Positions 56,828-64,000 of a DNA stretch of 64,000 nt are shown in pieces. This stretch comes from Polyangiaceae bacterium. GTDB taxonomy: Bacteria; Myxococcota_A; Polyangia; Polyangiales; Polyangiaceae. Positions within the stretch are counted from its first letter, which is position 1; each line of letters opens with the position of its first letter. The position numbers were made by a program, and so were the translations under genes. Location of the stretch: assembly GCA_025936045.1 (NCBI GenBank), contig JAICUB010000007.1, forward strand, positions 120,787 through 184,786. Reading direction: 5' to 3'. The notes beneath the pieces were generated by a model, which was given only the letters and a program-made list of their open reading frames with translations, was not told where the DNA came from and made no database searches.

Positions 56828-57739
56828 TTACGGGACGACGCACAGGCGACGTTCGGTGAAATCGGTGCCGCCGCGCCCGTCGCGCACGACGAACACGAAG
56901 CGCGCGAGCGTCGGCTCGTCGGCGTGGGGCGGTGGGGTCCAGCTCACGCTGCCGCTCGCGTCGGGGTCGTCGCTCTCGACGGCGCTGAAGGCGTGGTCGA
57001 GGTTGCCGCGCGTCACGAAATACGAGATGAGGAGGCTCTCCCGCGCTGGATCGGCCGAATTGGTTTGCACGAGCGGATCGCGCGAATCGGGGTCGAGGCG
57101 GACGCCGAGCGTGCGCGGACCCGAGCCGAGCACGACGCTCGGCAGCGCCGCACAATCCGTGAGCGTCGCCGTTTCCGGCCCGAGCACGAGCTCGTTCAGG
57201 CTGATGTCGCCGAACGCGGGGTTCGTGTTGGGCGCGCGCCCGTCGTCGCTGAAAAAGTCGTCGTTCGCCGCGAGGAACCGCGAGCCGTCGCTGCACGCGC
57301 GCTCGCCGCCGGCGCCGTCAGCGAGCGCGACGCCCGCGGAGCACACGCCGCCGATGACGGCGAGCCGCGCGCCGCTCGCCCCGTCGCTCGGCGCCGTGAA
57401 CGACACGAGCGGCGGCTCCGCGACCGGCTCGACGCTCTCGGCCGTGGCGAGCGCGTCACCCGCGCACTCCGCGAGGTCGAACGACGAGTCGGCGGCGACA
57501 CAGGCGTCGAAGCTGTAAGCGAAGCTCGCAGCCGGATCGGGAGCGACCACGAGCCAGCGCACCGTCACGTCCTCGCCGGGCAGCGGCGAGGCCCGCCTCG
57601 CGTCGCCCGCGACCTCCACTTTCGCGGCCAAAACCCGCGTCCCGTCGATTGCTTCGACCGGCGACAGCGGCTCGCCGCAGCCGGCCGCACACAAGAGCGC
57701 GAGCCAGAGCGCCGGGCCCTTCCCTCTTCGTTCGTTCAT
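56828..57739 (-). CDS. Lipoprotein of Ton cluster, unknown function
   Basis: 303 aa. Lipoprotein signal (LALLCAAGCGEP). The mature protein is beta-rich with Ig-like motifs (DVTVRWLVVAPDPAASFAYS, LARFVFVVRDGRGGTDFTER) and several Cys. The start overlaps the TonB-dependent-receptor stop by 4 bases (ATGA), so it is probably a surface or periplasmic partner of the receptor. No family recognised. Confidence 0.75.
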   Translation of the reverse strand: MNERRGKGPALWLALLCAAGCGEPLSPVEAIDGTRVLAAKVEVAGDARRASPLPGEDVTVRWLVVAPDPAASFAYSFDACVAADSSFDLAECAGDALATAESVEPVAEPPLVSFTAPSDGASGARLAVIGGVCSAGVALADGAGGERACSDGSRFLAANDDFFSDDGRAPNTNPAFGDISLNELVLGPETATLTDCAALPSVVLGSGPRTLGVRLDPDSRDPLVQTNSADPARESLLISYFVTRGNLDHAFSAVESDDPDASGSVSWTPPPHADEPTLARFVFVVRDGRGGTDFTERRLCVVP

Positions 57740-60165
57740 AGCTCACCTCGAAGCCCGAGATTCGGAAAGAGCGTGAGTCCCGTCGCTTCTTCCCGTTTGG
57801 TGTAGTCGTAGTTGTAGCTGTACCCCTCTACGTTCTTTGCGTTGTAGGCGTTGAGGAGGTCGAGATACGGCGCGAGCGTGAAGGCGCCGAGCTTGAACGC
57901 CTTCTCCACGCGCACGTCGAGCTCCTGAAACAGCGGATTGCGATCGCTATTCACGGGCCCGTACGTCGGCACGTACACCCCCGTTCGCGCGTCGAACACA
58001 CTGCCGGTCACCGGCGTGCGCGGGTTGCCGCTCACGAGCCGGAACCGCGCGCCGAGCTCCCAGCCTTTGCCGAGCTTCCGGCTCGCGACGAGGCTCAGGA
58101 TGTGCGTCTGATCGGAGTCGAACAGGCGGTAGGGCCCGCCGTGATCGCTGCGCTCGCTGCGTGAGAGCGTGTACGCGAGAAACGCAAACGTCTTGTCGTC
58201 CGGCCGCGCTTCTGCCGACACTTCCGCGCCGTAAATCCGGCCGCTGCCGCCGTTCACGAAGTTCGGCGGGCCCGCGTCGGCCGTGCCGTCCACGACGTGG
58301 TCGAGCTGCTTGTAAAAGCCTTCGGCGCCGAACTTCAGCGCTTTGCCGAGGTGCTCCTCGAACCCCGCGCTCACCTGCAGGGCGTGATACGGCTCGAGGT
58401 TCGGATTGCCGATGCCTGGAACGCTCATCCAGAAGAGCGGCGGCTGCGAGTAACGCCCGACACCCGCCTTCAGCACCGTGCTCTCGCTCACTTCGTAACG
58501 AGCGGAGAGCCGCGGATCGAGCGACCACGCCGTAAACTCGCTGTAGTAGTCGGCGCGCACGCCGGGCGAGAGCAGGAGGCGCTTCACCGGCCGGTATCCG
58601 AGCTCCACGTACGCGCCGGGCCGCACGACGTTCAGGTGGTTGTCCTTCGCGCTCACCACACGCAGCGCGGCGAGCGGGTCACCGTCGCGCGGGTTGCCCT
58701 CCTGCTGCGTCGGGACCGGACCGCGGTATTGGCCGCGGAAGAAGTTGGCGAACAAGTCGAGGCCGCCGATGATCCGCAGCGACGGCTCGACCTCGAGGTT
58801 CCACTCGCCGCGGCCGTAGACCTCCTCACCGCCGAAAACCTGCTGCAGCTCACCGAAGTGCTGCGCAGCGTCGAGACGTCCGACGGCGAGCGTGAGCTCC
58901 TGCGAAATGGAAGGTGAAAAGTCCGAGTGCAGCTCGGCCTGCAGGCGGTGAAAGCCGACGGTGCCCGCGACGTTGCCGCTGAGCCCCGGGTCGTCCGAAT
59001 TCGGATGCTTGAAGACGAGCTTCAGCTGGTCGTGACTGCCGTACGCGAGCACGCGCAGCTTGTGGTGCGGCCCGAAGCGGTGGCTCACGATGCCCTGGTA
59101 GTCGTAGTAGAGGGGCGCCGCGACGACGGAGAACGTGTCCTTCGGCACGATGCTCGAATAGATGAAATCGATGTTCGAGCGGCGGCCGGCGAGCGCGATG
59201 CCGGTATCGTCGTCGACCGGCGTTTCGAGCTCGAGCGAGGTGTCGATCAAGTTCAGATCGAAGTTGCCGTGAAAGCCGTCGCGCTTCGGATCGCGCGCCC
59301 GCACGTCGATCACGCCGCCCGTGACGCGACCGAAGCGCGACGAGAAGTTGCCCGGGTAGAGCTCGACGCGCGAGAGCAGCCGTGAGCTGAAGAAGCTCGT
59401 GACGCCGCCGAAATGGTAGAGGAACGGCACGGGGATGCCGTCGAGGTACGTCTGGCTCTCGTCGCCGCTCGCGCCACGCAAGATGGGCGTGCCGTCGCCG
59501 ATGCCCGTGCGCGCAACGCCCGGAAGCACCTCGATGGCGCGCAGCGCATCGCCGCGCGTACCCGGGATTTTCGTGAGCTCGGCCTCTCCGACCGAGCGCT
59601 TCGTCGTCTCGCGCGGTGGCGCCTCCACTTCCGCCGTCGCCTCGAAGGACTCGAGCTCTCCGTTCGGCGCGGCGTTCGGCGCGGCGTTCGGCGCGGGCGG
59701 CGCGGCGTTCGGCACGGGCGACGGCGGGTTCGCCGTCTTGGGCGCGCTCGGCGCAGGAGCCGTGGCGGCGGGCGCTTCTACCGGTGCGGGCGCGGCAGCG
59801 GGAAACACATAGCGGTAGCCCACCGTCACCGCGAGCGGCTCGGATCCACGCCGCGCCGGCTCGAACACGAAGGCGCGCGCCGCCGCGAGCGCACTGTCGT
59901 CGTAAGCCGCGGCGGGCGAGCTCGTCACGCGCGCCGCGCTCACGTGACCGCTCGTATCGATCGTGAGCTCGAGCTCGACGTTCACGGGTTCTTTCAGCGC
60001 GGCGCCCGCGGGCAATGCGACGGGCGGCGCGCTGAGCAAGCGCGGCGGCGTGAGCGCGTCGTCTGCGGCGGGCGCTGTCTGCGCGGCAGCCGACGGCGCA
60101 TGAGCCGTTGCGAGCGAGCTTGCCGCGAACGCGAGCAGCACGGTTCGAAAGCTCCGAAGTCGCAT
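57736..60165 (-). CDS. TonB-dependent receptor with N-terminal TonB-CTD-like domain
   Basis: 809 aa. Signal peptide (LLAFAASSLATAHAPSAAAQ), then a domain resembling the TonB C-terminal fold (about 55-125: VELELTIDTSGHVSAARVTS, ALAAARAFVFEPARRGSEPL), a Pro/Ala/Asn linker with APN repeats, a plug domain (about 195-310: LTKIPGTRGDALRAIEVLPG, SQTYLDGIPVPFLYHFGGVT) and a beta barrel ending in LGLRGEL. It is first in the operon followed by lipoprotein, exbB, exbD and tonB genes. The substrate is unknown; the signalling-style N-terminal domain is not the STN type. Confidence 0.88.
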   Translation of the reverse strand: MRLRSFRTVLLAFAASSLATAHAPSAAAQTAPAADDALTPPRLLSAPPVALPAGAALKEPVNVELELTIDTSGHVSAARVTSSPAAAYDDSALAAARAFVFEPARRGSEPLAVTVGYRYVFPAAAPAPVEAPAATAPAPSAPKTANPPSPVPNAAPPAPNAAPNAAPNGELESFEATAEVEAPPRETTKRSVGEAELTKIPGTRGDALRAIEVLPGVARTGIGDGTPILRGASGDESQTYLDGIPVPFLYHFGGVTSFFSSRLLSRVELYPGNFSSRFGRVTGGVIDVRARDPKRDGFHGNFDLNLIDTSLELETPVDDDTGIALAGRRSNIDFIYSSIVPKDTFSVVAAPLYYDYQGIVSHRFGPHHKLRVLAYGSHDQLKLVFKHPNSDDPGLSGNVAGTVGFHRLQAELHSDFSPSISQELTLAVGRLDAAQHFGELQQVFGGEEVYGRGEWNLEVEPSLRIIGGLDLFANFFRGQYRGPVPTQQEGNPRDGDPLAALRVVSAKDNHLNVVRPGAYVELGYRPVKRLLLSPGVRADYYSEFTAWSLDPRLSARYEVSESTVLKAGVGRYSQPPLFWMSVPGIGNPNLEPYHALQVSAGFEEHLGKALKFGAEGFYKQLDHVVDGTADAGPPNFVNGGSGRIYGAEVSAEARPDDKTFAFLAYTLSRSERSDHGGPYRLFDSDQTHILSLVASRKLGKGWELGARFRLVSGNPRTPVTGSVFDARTGVYVPTYGPVNSDRNPLFQELDVRVEKAFKLGAFTLAPYLDLLNAYNAKNVEGYSYNYDYTKREEATGLTLFPNLGLRGEL

Positions 60166-60422
60166 GAAGTCCTCGTCTCGGCACCCTGCGGCCCGAGCTC
60201 GACCCTCCGTGCCCGCTCGCGCAGGGACCGTTCAAACGAAGGGCGAGCTCGCAGCCGTACGTCGCCGCCACGCAGAGAAACCCGTACTCGCTGGACCGCC
60301 TGCGGCTTGGTCGCCCGACGCGCTACGCGAGCCCGAAATGGCGCTGGCAGCAGGCGCTGCGCCACGCGTAACCTGGAACCAGCCCTCGCTCGTGGCTCGG
60401 CTAACGAAGCGCGGCCGTTCGC
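60166..60422. other. Intergenic region upstream of Ton operon
   Basis: 257 bases between the receptor start and the end of the upstream same-strand gene. No coding character seen. Expected to contain the operon promoter; no element could be named with confidence. Confidence 0.4.
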
Positions 60423-60980
60423 TCAGCGCACGGCGTGCGAGGGGTCGGCGGGTGCCGTAGCGGGTGGCGCCGCGGTGCACGAGCGCACGCCGAGCGCAAC
60501 GCCGAGCAAGAGCGCGACACCGCCGACCGCGAACCACGCGCCGCGACCGGACGCCGCCGCGCGCGCAGGGGTGTCCTCTTCGAGCTCGTCGGAGGCGAGC
60601 TCGAGCGCGTCCGATTCGTCGACTGCAGGCGCGGACACGGACCGACGGGTCGGATGCGGCGGGTGCGGCGCCGCCGGCCTCGACCACGAACGCGGCGCTC
60701 GACTCGACGTTCGCACGGGCGGCGGCGGCACGGACGAGAGCACGAGGTCGTCGTCGGCGCCCGCGACCTCGAACACCTCCGCAACCATCGCGGGCGGCAC
60801 TGACTCGACGAACACGCGATGAGGCTTCGCGTCGTTCGTCAGCGGTGCTTCCCGTGGCGTCAGGCCTTCGCCTCGCGACGCAACTTTGTTGTCGTCGTCA
60901 TGGACGCCGTGTGAGCCATACTGCGCTTTTCCGCGCTTTTTTGCCCGCTTTCCGTCGGGCGAATTGGCTTTCCGGCCCAT
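60423..60980 (-). CDS. Hypothetical single-pass membrane protein
   Basis: 185 aa from ATG 60980, supported by a GAGGCGGT ribosome site. A basic N-terminus (MGRKANSPDGKRAKKRGKAQ), a linker region with acidic and Pro-rich stretches (ESDALELASDELEED), and one C-terminal helix (AWFAVGGVALLLGVALGVRS) with a short Cys-containing tail (SCTAAPPATA). Function unknown; possibly a tail-anchored or type II membrane protein. Confidence 0.65.
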   Translation of the reverse strand: MGRKANSPDGKRAKKRGKAQYGSHGVHDDDNKVASRGEGLTPREAPLTNDAKPHRVFVESVPPAMVAEVFEVAGADDDLVLSSVPPPPVRTSSRAPRSWSRPAAPHPPHPTRRSVSAPAVDESDALELASDELEEDTPARAAASGRGAWFAVGGVALLLGVALGVRSCTAAPPATAPADPSHAVR

Positions 60981-61070
60981 ACCGCCTCGCCCCCATTTGG
61001 TAGCCCGACCGAACGCGGCGGGCAAGCGCGCGGGGTGCTACCGTTCCCATCCGGAAACAGGAGCAGCACC

Positions 61071-61505
61071 ATGCACGTTCGCAACACCATCCTCGCGCTC
61101 GGGCTCGCCCTCGCCGCGTGCAACAATGCCGCGAAGGACGCGAAGCCGTCCGCGACGACCGCCGCGGCCGCCGCCGTTCGCGAAGTGTCGGTGTCCGACG
61201 TCGAGAACTTCGTTAAGGCCAAGAGCGCCACGATCGTCGACGCGAACGGCAGCGAGACGCGGCAGCAGATGGGCGTCGTTCCGGGCGCCGTCCTGCTCAC
61301 GAGCTCGCACGACTACGCGTTGAGCGAGCTCCCGGCCGCCAAGGACACGAAGCTCGTCTTTTACTGCGGCGGCACGATGTGCCGCGCTTCCGACAGCGCC
61401 GCCAAGCGGGCCGCCTCCGCCGGCTACGCCGACGTGAGCGTCATGCGCGCCGGCATCAAGGGCTGGAAGGACGCCGGCCAGTCGACGGAAATGCCGCGGA
61501 GCTGA
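61071..61505 (+). CDS. Rhodanese-like domain lipoprotein
   Basis: 144 aa. Lipoprotein signal (TILALGLALAACNNA), then one rhodanese fold: VSVSDVENFVKAKSATIVDA, TKLVFYCGGTMCRASDSAAK, GYADVSVMRAGIKGWKDAGQ. The active-site loop contains CGGTMCR, with Cys in the expected position for sulfur transfer. AGGAG precedes the ATG. Location in the envelope suggests a sulfur-carrier or stress role rather than tRNA thiolation. Confidence 0.85.
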   Translation: MHVRNTILALGLALAACNNAAKDAKPSATTAAAAAVREVSVSDVENFVKAKSATIVDANGSETRQQMGVVPGAVLLTSSHDYALSELPAAKDTKLVFYCGGTMCRASDSAAKRAASAGYADVSVMRAGIKGWKDAGQSTEMPRS

Positions 61506-61812
61506 GCGCGAGCGCGTCCACGCCGCGAACGCAGCTGCCTCGCGCGAGCCTCGCACCGTGTCGCCGGCCGCGATGACCGACTCTGCGACGTCGACCACGC
61601 GCGCCGACGCGGGCGACACCATGCTCGGGTGCGCGATGCCTCGGCAACGTGCCGCGTCGAGCGAATCGTTCGGCATCGCGCGTCGCCTCACGCCCGCCCG
61701 CCCGCACAACTGTGCGGCTCGGCCGCCGGTAGCCACGCCCTACCCACGGCCTCCGTGCGGCATTGCCCCCGCCACCGGGAGGCCACTGCGAAGTCGTTGC
61801 CTCGCAGCATGC
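61506..61812. other. Intergenic region, no gene seen
   Basis: About 307 bases between the rhodanese stop and the end of the convergent lipoprotein gene. No reading frame with coding character, repeat or strong terminator was recognised. Confidence 0.4.
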
Positions 61813-62467
61813 TCACTCCATCTGGATCGCAAACACCGCCAACGCCTCGACGGGATGCGGCCAATCCTCGAATCCGAATAACCCGGCCGTCACCGGCATG
61901 ATGCTGGTCTCCTGCCAGTTCGGATTGCCAGGGACTTGCATGGCAGCACGGTAGTGCACCCGAGTCTGTGTCCCGTTGCGTGCTTCGATCATCGTCCTCC
62001 CACTCTCGGCGGTCATTCGGATCGCGAAATGTGGCGACCGCGCCGCGACGCGCGGCGCTGCTTCCCAGGCGTCCCTCGCGACAGGCACCAGGCACACAAC
62101 ATCCCCCGCGTGAAGAATGATTGCCGAAAAAGGAAGCGCGGCGGACGGGGTGCTCGCCTTCGGCACCAACGTCGCGATGCAGTCCCTGGCAGGCTCCCCC
62201 GACGCCGACGGTGCCGTCACCGGCATTCCCGTCGTGAGCTCTGTCCTTGGCGCGATCGACGGTGCTGCCGTTGGTGTCCCCGATGCCGTCGTCGACTCTG
62301 TCCTCGGCGCAACCGATCGCGTCTTCCTGTTTCACCGGTACCTCTTGCTTGCCGTGTTCGGTCGGCTTGTCCGTGCTAGGACCCTGCGTCTGTTGATGCA
62401 CGCCGTTCCCCGTGTTGCACGCAGCAACTAGGAAAATCGCGCATTTCAAAATCGGCCGCGTGTCCAT
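61813..62467 (-). pseudogene. Lipoprotein gene, apparently frameshifted
   Basis: A start with lipoprotein signal (MDTRPILKCAIFLVAACNTG, lipobox VAAC) at 62467 opens a hydrophilic linker in one frame. A domain-like sequence occupies another frame down to 61813 (ILHAGDVVCLVPVARDAWEA, RMTAESGRTMIEARNGTQTR, SIMPVTAGLFGFEDWPHPVE). Third-position GC supports one frame before about 62200 and the other after. One indel would join them. It starts 4 bases after the JAMM-gene stop on the same strand, so it could be that gene's partner (e.g. immunity lipoprotein), but this is inference. Confidence 0.5.
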
Positions 62468-62471
62468 GGGG

Positions 62472-62938
62472 CTAAGGCGTACACCCGCAGCCAACCGACG
62501 GTGGCGGGGCAATGGTTGACGATAGAGAACCCAACGACTGCTGTGCTCCCGCCTCCAGGCGGAAGACACCCACGTCGCTCACTATGTAGTGTGCGTCGAG
62601 CCACTCCCAAAGATCGACCAGTCCGCTGGGCTCGCGCTCTGCACCCGCTGGTTACCGATGTTTGGGTGAGTGTGGAACGACCCTACCACCCGCTCGCCGG
62701 AAGGCGGCGCTGGCACCGGGATGGAACTACCAGCGCCTGGCGTCCAGCGCTCCACTCGATACTGCCCCAGGAATCTTCGAGTAAGCCAATTCGTTCGCTC
62801 AATGATCCAACCGCCCTGCTCGTGCGTGTTCGGATTTGGAGTGGCGCTCGGATTGGATTGCCCCCACGCACGCCAAAGCTCGTCCTTGACACCTGATTGG
62901 CGAGGGGCTCCCCGGGACCGATCTTCCCGGGCGTCGGA
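62472..62938 (-). pseudogene. Broken JAMM/JAB (MPN) domain protein
   Basis: Read from 62938 downward, the frame has no ATG and follows a TAG (62939-62941) yet gives VKDELWRAWGQSNPSATPN, EQGGWIIERTNW, VVGSFHTHPNIGNQRVQS and ASPADWSIFGSG. That is a JAMM-type metal site: Glu in EQGG, HTH and SPAD. The frame then stops at 62582, while the next frame continues the fold as HYIVSDVGVFRLEAGAQQSL and ends at 62472. This fits a JAB-domain protein of the kind found as C-terminal domains of polymorphic (RHS-type) secreted proteins, truncated upstream and carrying a frameshift. Lower GC than neighbours. Confidence 0.55.
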
Positions 62939-63052
62939 CTAGGTGGCATCGGTGGGCTTCCCGCCGCCTGCTGCGCCCCCTCCTGCACCGGAAGGTGGCC
63001 CCACCACGTTTTCGCCGTACACGAAGCAGTTTTCCGGAAGCGTGTTCCGCTC

Positions 63053-63310
63053 TTAGCCGCTCGGAGGCCCTGACGCACGTGCGCGCGCAGAGTCGAAACC
63101 CCTGACGCGAGTTTTGGGCTGCACGCGCGCGGGGGCGCGAGTACGCGGCGCGCTGCACGCGACCTCCGCGACGTGCGTGCACGCGATCACGCGCGGGGGC
63201 GCCGTGCTCGTGGACGCTGTCGCCGAGGCCGATCACGTCGAGCATTCTACCTGCGTCCGCGCAGGGCAGCTAAACAGGGAAATCGGCGGCGTTTGCTCCC
63301 CTTTGGGAGC
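63053..63310. other. Intergenic region between toxin and broken JAMM gene
   Basis: 258 bases on which short frames lack clear homology. The stretch just below (62942-63052, minus strand) reads in frame with the JAMM fragment (LPENCFVYGENVVGPPSG) and is closed by TAA at 63053-63055, so it may be another remnant of the same gene. Confidence 0.35.
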
Positions 63311-63610
63311 TCAGAGCTTCGGGCCGCGCCCGCGTCGCGCACCCCAGACCGTTTCGATCATCACCTCGTCGGCGGCATCGTCGACCGTGTAGTAGACGTG
63401 CTGCTCCGCCTTCGGCATCAGAAGCCGCCTGACCGGTTCACCCTCGATCTGGCCATACTGCTGACGCACTTTCGGCGCTCGTAGGATGCGAGCAAAAGCC
63501 GTCGCGAGCTCTTGCTTGAAGAGCTCTGGTGCGTCGGAGCGATGATTTCGCCACCACTCGTCTTGCCGACGGATGCGTGTTCGCGCCCGTCCAGAAATCC
63601 GAAGTTTCAC
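63311..63610 (-). CDS. RelE/ParE-like type II toxin
   Basis: 99 aa. Basic N-terminus (MKLRISGRARTRIRRQDEWW), a helix pair (APELFKQELATAFARILRAP), and the C-terminal beta hairpins of the RelE/ParE fold (VRRLLMPKAEQHVYYTVDDA, EVMIETVWGARRGRGPKL). RelE-like toxins cleave mRNA on the ribosome and ParE-like ones target gyrase; this cannot be decided here. It overlaps the antitoxin stop by 4 bases (ATGA), the usual antitoxin-first order. Confidence 0.85.
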   Translation of the reverse strand: MKLRISGRARTRIRRQDEWWRNHRSDAPELFKQELATAFARILRAPKVRQQYGQIEGEPVRRLLMPKAEQHVYYTVDDAADEVMIETVWGARRGRGPKL

Positions 63611-63843
63611 CGCCGAGAGCCTAGCTCGTCCAATACTTCCTCAGCAGAAAACGTCGGGCCGCCAGCTTTCCGTTCTGCGATCGATGCAGCGATCTCACCG
63701 TGCAACGCCGCTCGCTCTTCGTCGTCGAGCTCGTCCCAGTCGTCAGCAATCTCGAGCGGGACCGCACTACCTTCAGCGAGATCCGTCGGTTCGTCGAGCA
63801 CGAGCCGGCCGTTTTTCACGTGGGCGATCAAGGTGGGCTGCAC
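63607..63843 (-). CDS. Type II antitoxin
   Basis: 78 aa. An N-terminal beta segment (LIAHVKNGRLVLDEPTDLAE) resembling AbrB/DUF104-like DNA-binding starts is followed by an acidic helical C-terminus (WDELDDEERAALHGEIAASI) that would wrap the toxin. It is the first gene of the pair and probably autoregulates it. A large GC-rich inverted repeat lies about 60 bases upstream. Confidence 0.82.
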   Translation of the reverse strand: MQPTLIAHVKNGRLVLDEPTDLAEGSAVPLEIADDWDELDDEERAALHGEIAASIAERKAGGPTFSAEEVLDELGSRR

Positions 63844-63902
63844 CTCGCCATCCTATCGCGTCGGCTTGAGCTCCGCACGGCGGTCGGGGCATCGACGCAA
63901 GA

Positions 63903-63954
63903 GGCCGCGGCTGGGGCGGGGCCAGCCCCCGCGGGGGCGGGGCCAGCCGCGGCC
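63903..63954. repeat. Perfect 12-bp inverted repeat with internal 15-bp direct repeats
   Basis: Arms GGCCGCGGCTGG (63903-63914) and CCAGCCGCGGCC (63943-63954) are perfectly complementary. Between and across them a 15-bp direct repeat, GGGGCGGGGCCAGCC, occurs at 63913-63927 and 63934-63948 (period 21). It could be a REP-type element, an attachment or regulatory site, or a terminator of a gene beyond the window. Confidence 0.7.
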
Positions 63955-64000
63955 GGGACGGGCAGTTGTTGGGGCGGGCGGGCGTATGGTGCCGGACCGC

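Noticed and set aside
62683..63078. Minus-strand 131-codon frame with a Pro-rich middle
   Set aside because: It overlaps the JAMM remnant in a different frame and only the JAMM frame shows a recognisable domain; a short part may belong to the same broken gene.

Overview
The window is high-GC DNA packed with genes, almost certainly from a myxobacterium (Myxococcota, most likely the Polyangia/Sorangium side). The evidence is indirect: lipoproteins with long Gly/Ser/Thr or Pro/Ala linkers, many one- and two-component regulators, NtrC-type activators, five ECF sigma factors plus an RpoH-like sigma factor, TonB-CTD/TonB-dependent-receptor fusions, secreted polysaccharide hydrolases and Cys-rich secreted proteins. 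No rRNA, tRNA, CRISPR array or insertion sequence was recognised.

Layout. 1-2.5 kb: two membrane proteins whose 3' ends overlap (YihY/BrkB, AI-2E permease) and a hemerythrin protein. 2.7-8.6 kb: a PaoABC-type molybdenum aldehyde oxidoreductase operon (2Fe-2S, FAD/4Fe-4S and Mo subunits, XdhC/PaoD and MocA-like maturation factors) with 4-base overlaps throughout; the 2Fe-2S gene is split by a frameshift at an A10 run. 8.6-16.1 kb: an oxidoreductase, a CBS protein, small proteins, a GH128-like lipoprotein, a Cys-rich repeat protein, an ECF sigma pair and surface lipoproteins. 16.4-25.2 kb: a one-strand signalling block: porin-like protein, PstS-like binding protein, three-receiver hybrid kinase, CheR, receiver-kinase and NtrC activator. 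25.2-29.6 kb: a second NtrC-type activator with a degenerate receiver, a receiver-PAS-kinase and a lone receiver. 29.9-38.1 kb: ECF sigma, pirin, OprB-like porin, PadR plus RpoH-like sigma, a flippase-like protein, a frameshifted DUF4833 gene and an orphan. 38.2-42.9 kb: ECF sigma, FecR/TPR, outer-membrane protein and pectate lyase. 43-47.5 kb: MsrB-MsrA lipoprotein, ECF sigma/anti-sigma pair and a GH12 lipoprotein with a 21-bp VNTR. 47.7-51.9 kb: a LacI-type-sensor hybrid kinase, a membrane protein and an SDR. 51.9-60.2 kb: a complete minus-strand Ton system (receptor, lipoprotein, ExbB, ExbD, TonB, surface-repeat protein) followed by an ECF sigma factor and its partner. 60.4-64 kb: an accessory-looking end with a rhodanese lipoprotein, a frameshifted lipoprotein, a broken JAMM (JAB/MPN) protein and a toxin-antitoxin pair.

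The genes suggest an organism that feeds on complex polysaccharide (GH12, GH128, pectate lyase, porins, Ton uptake) and ties uptake to dedicated sigma factors and unusual soluble or periplasmic sensors. Four loci look frameshifted (about 3.53, 36.6, 62.2 and 62.6 kb). Those could be real decay, slippage or consensus errors, and read data would be needed to separate these.
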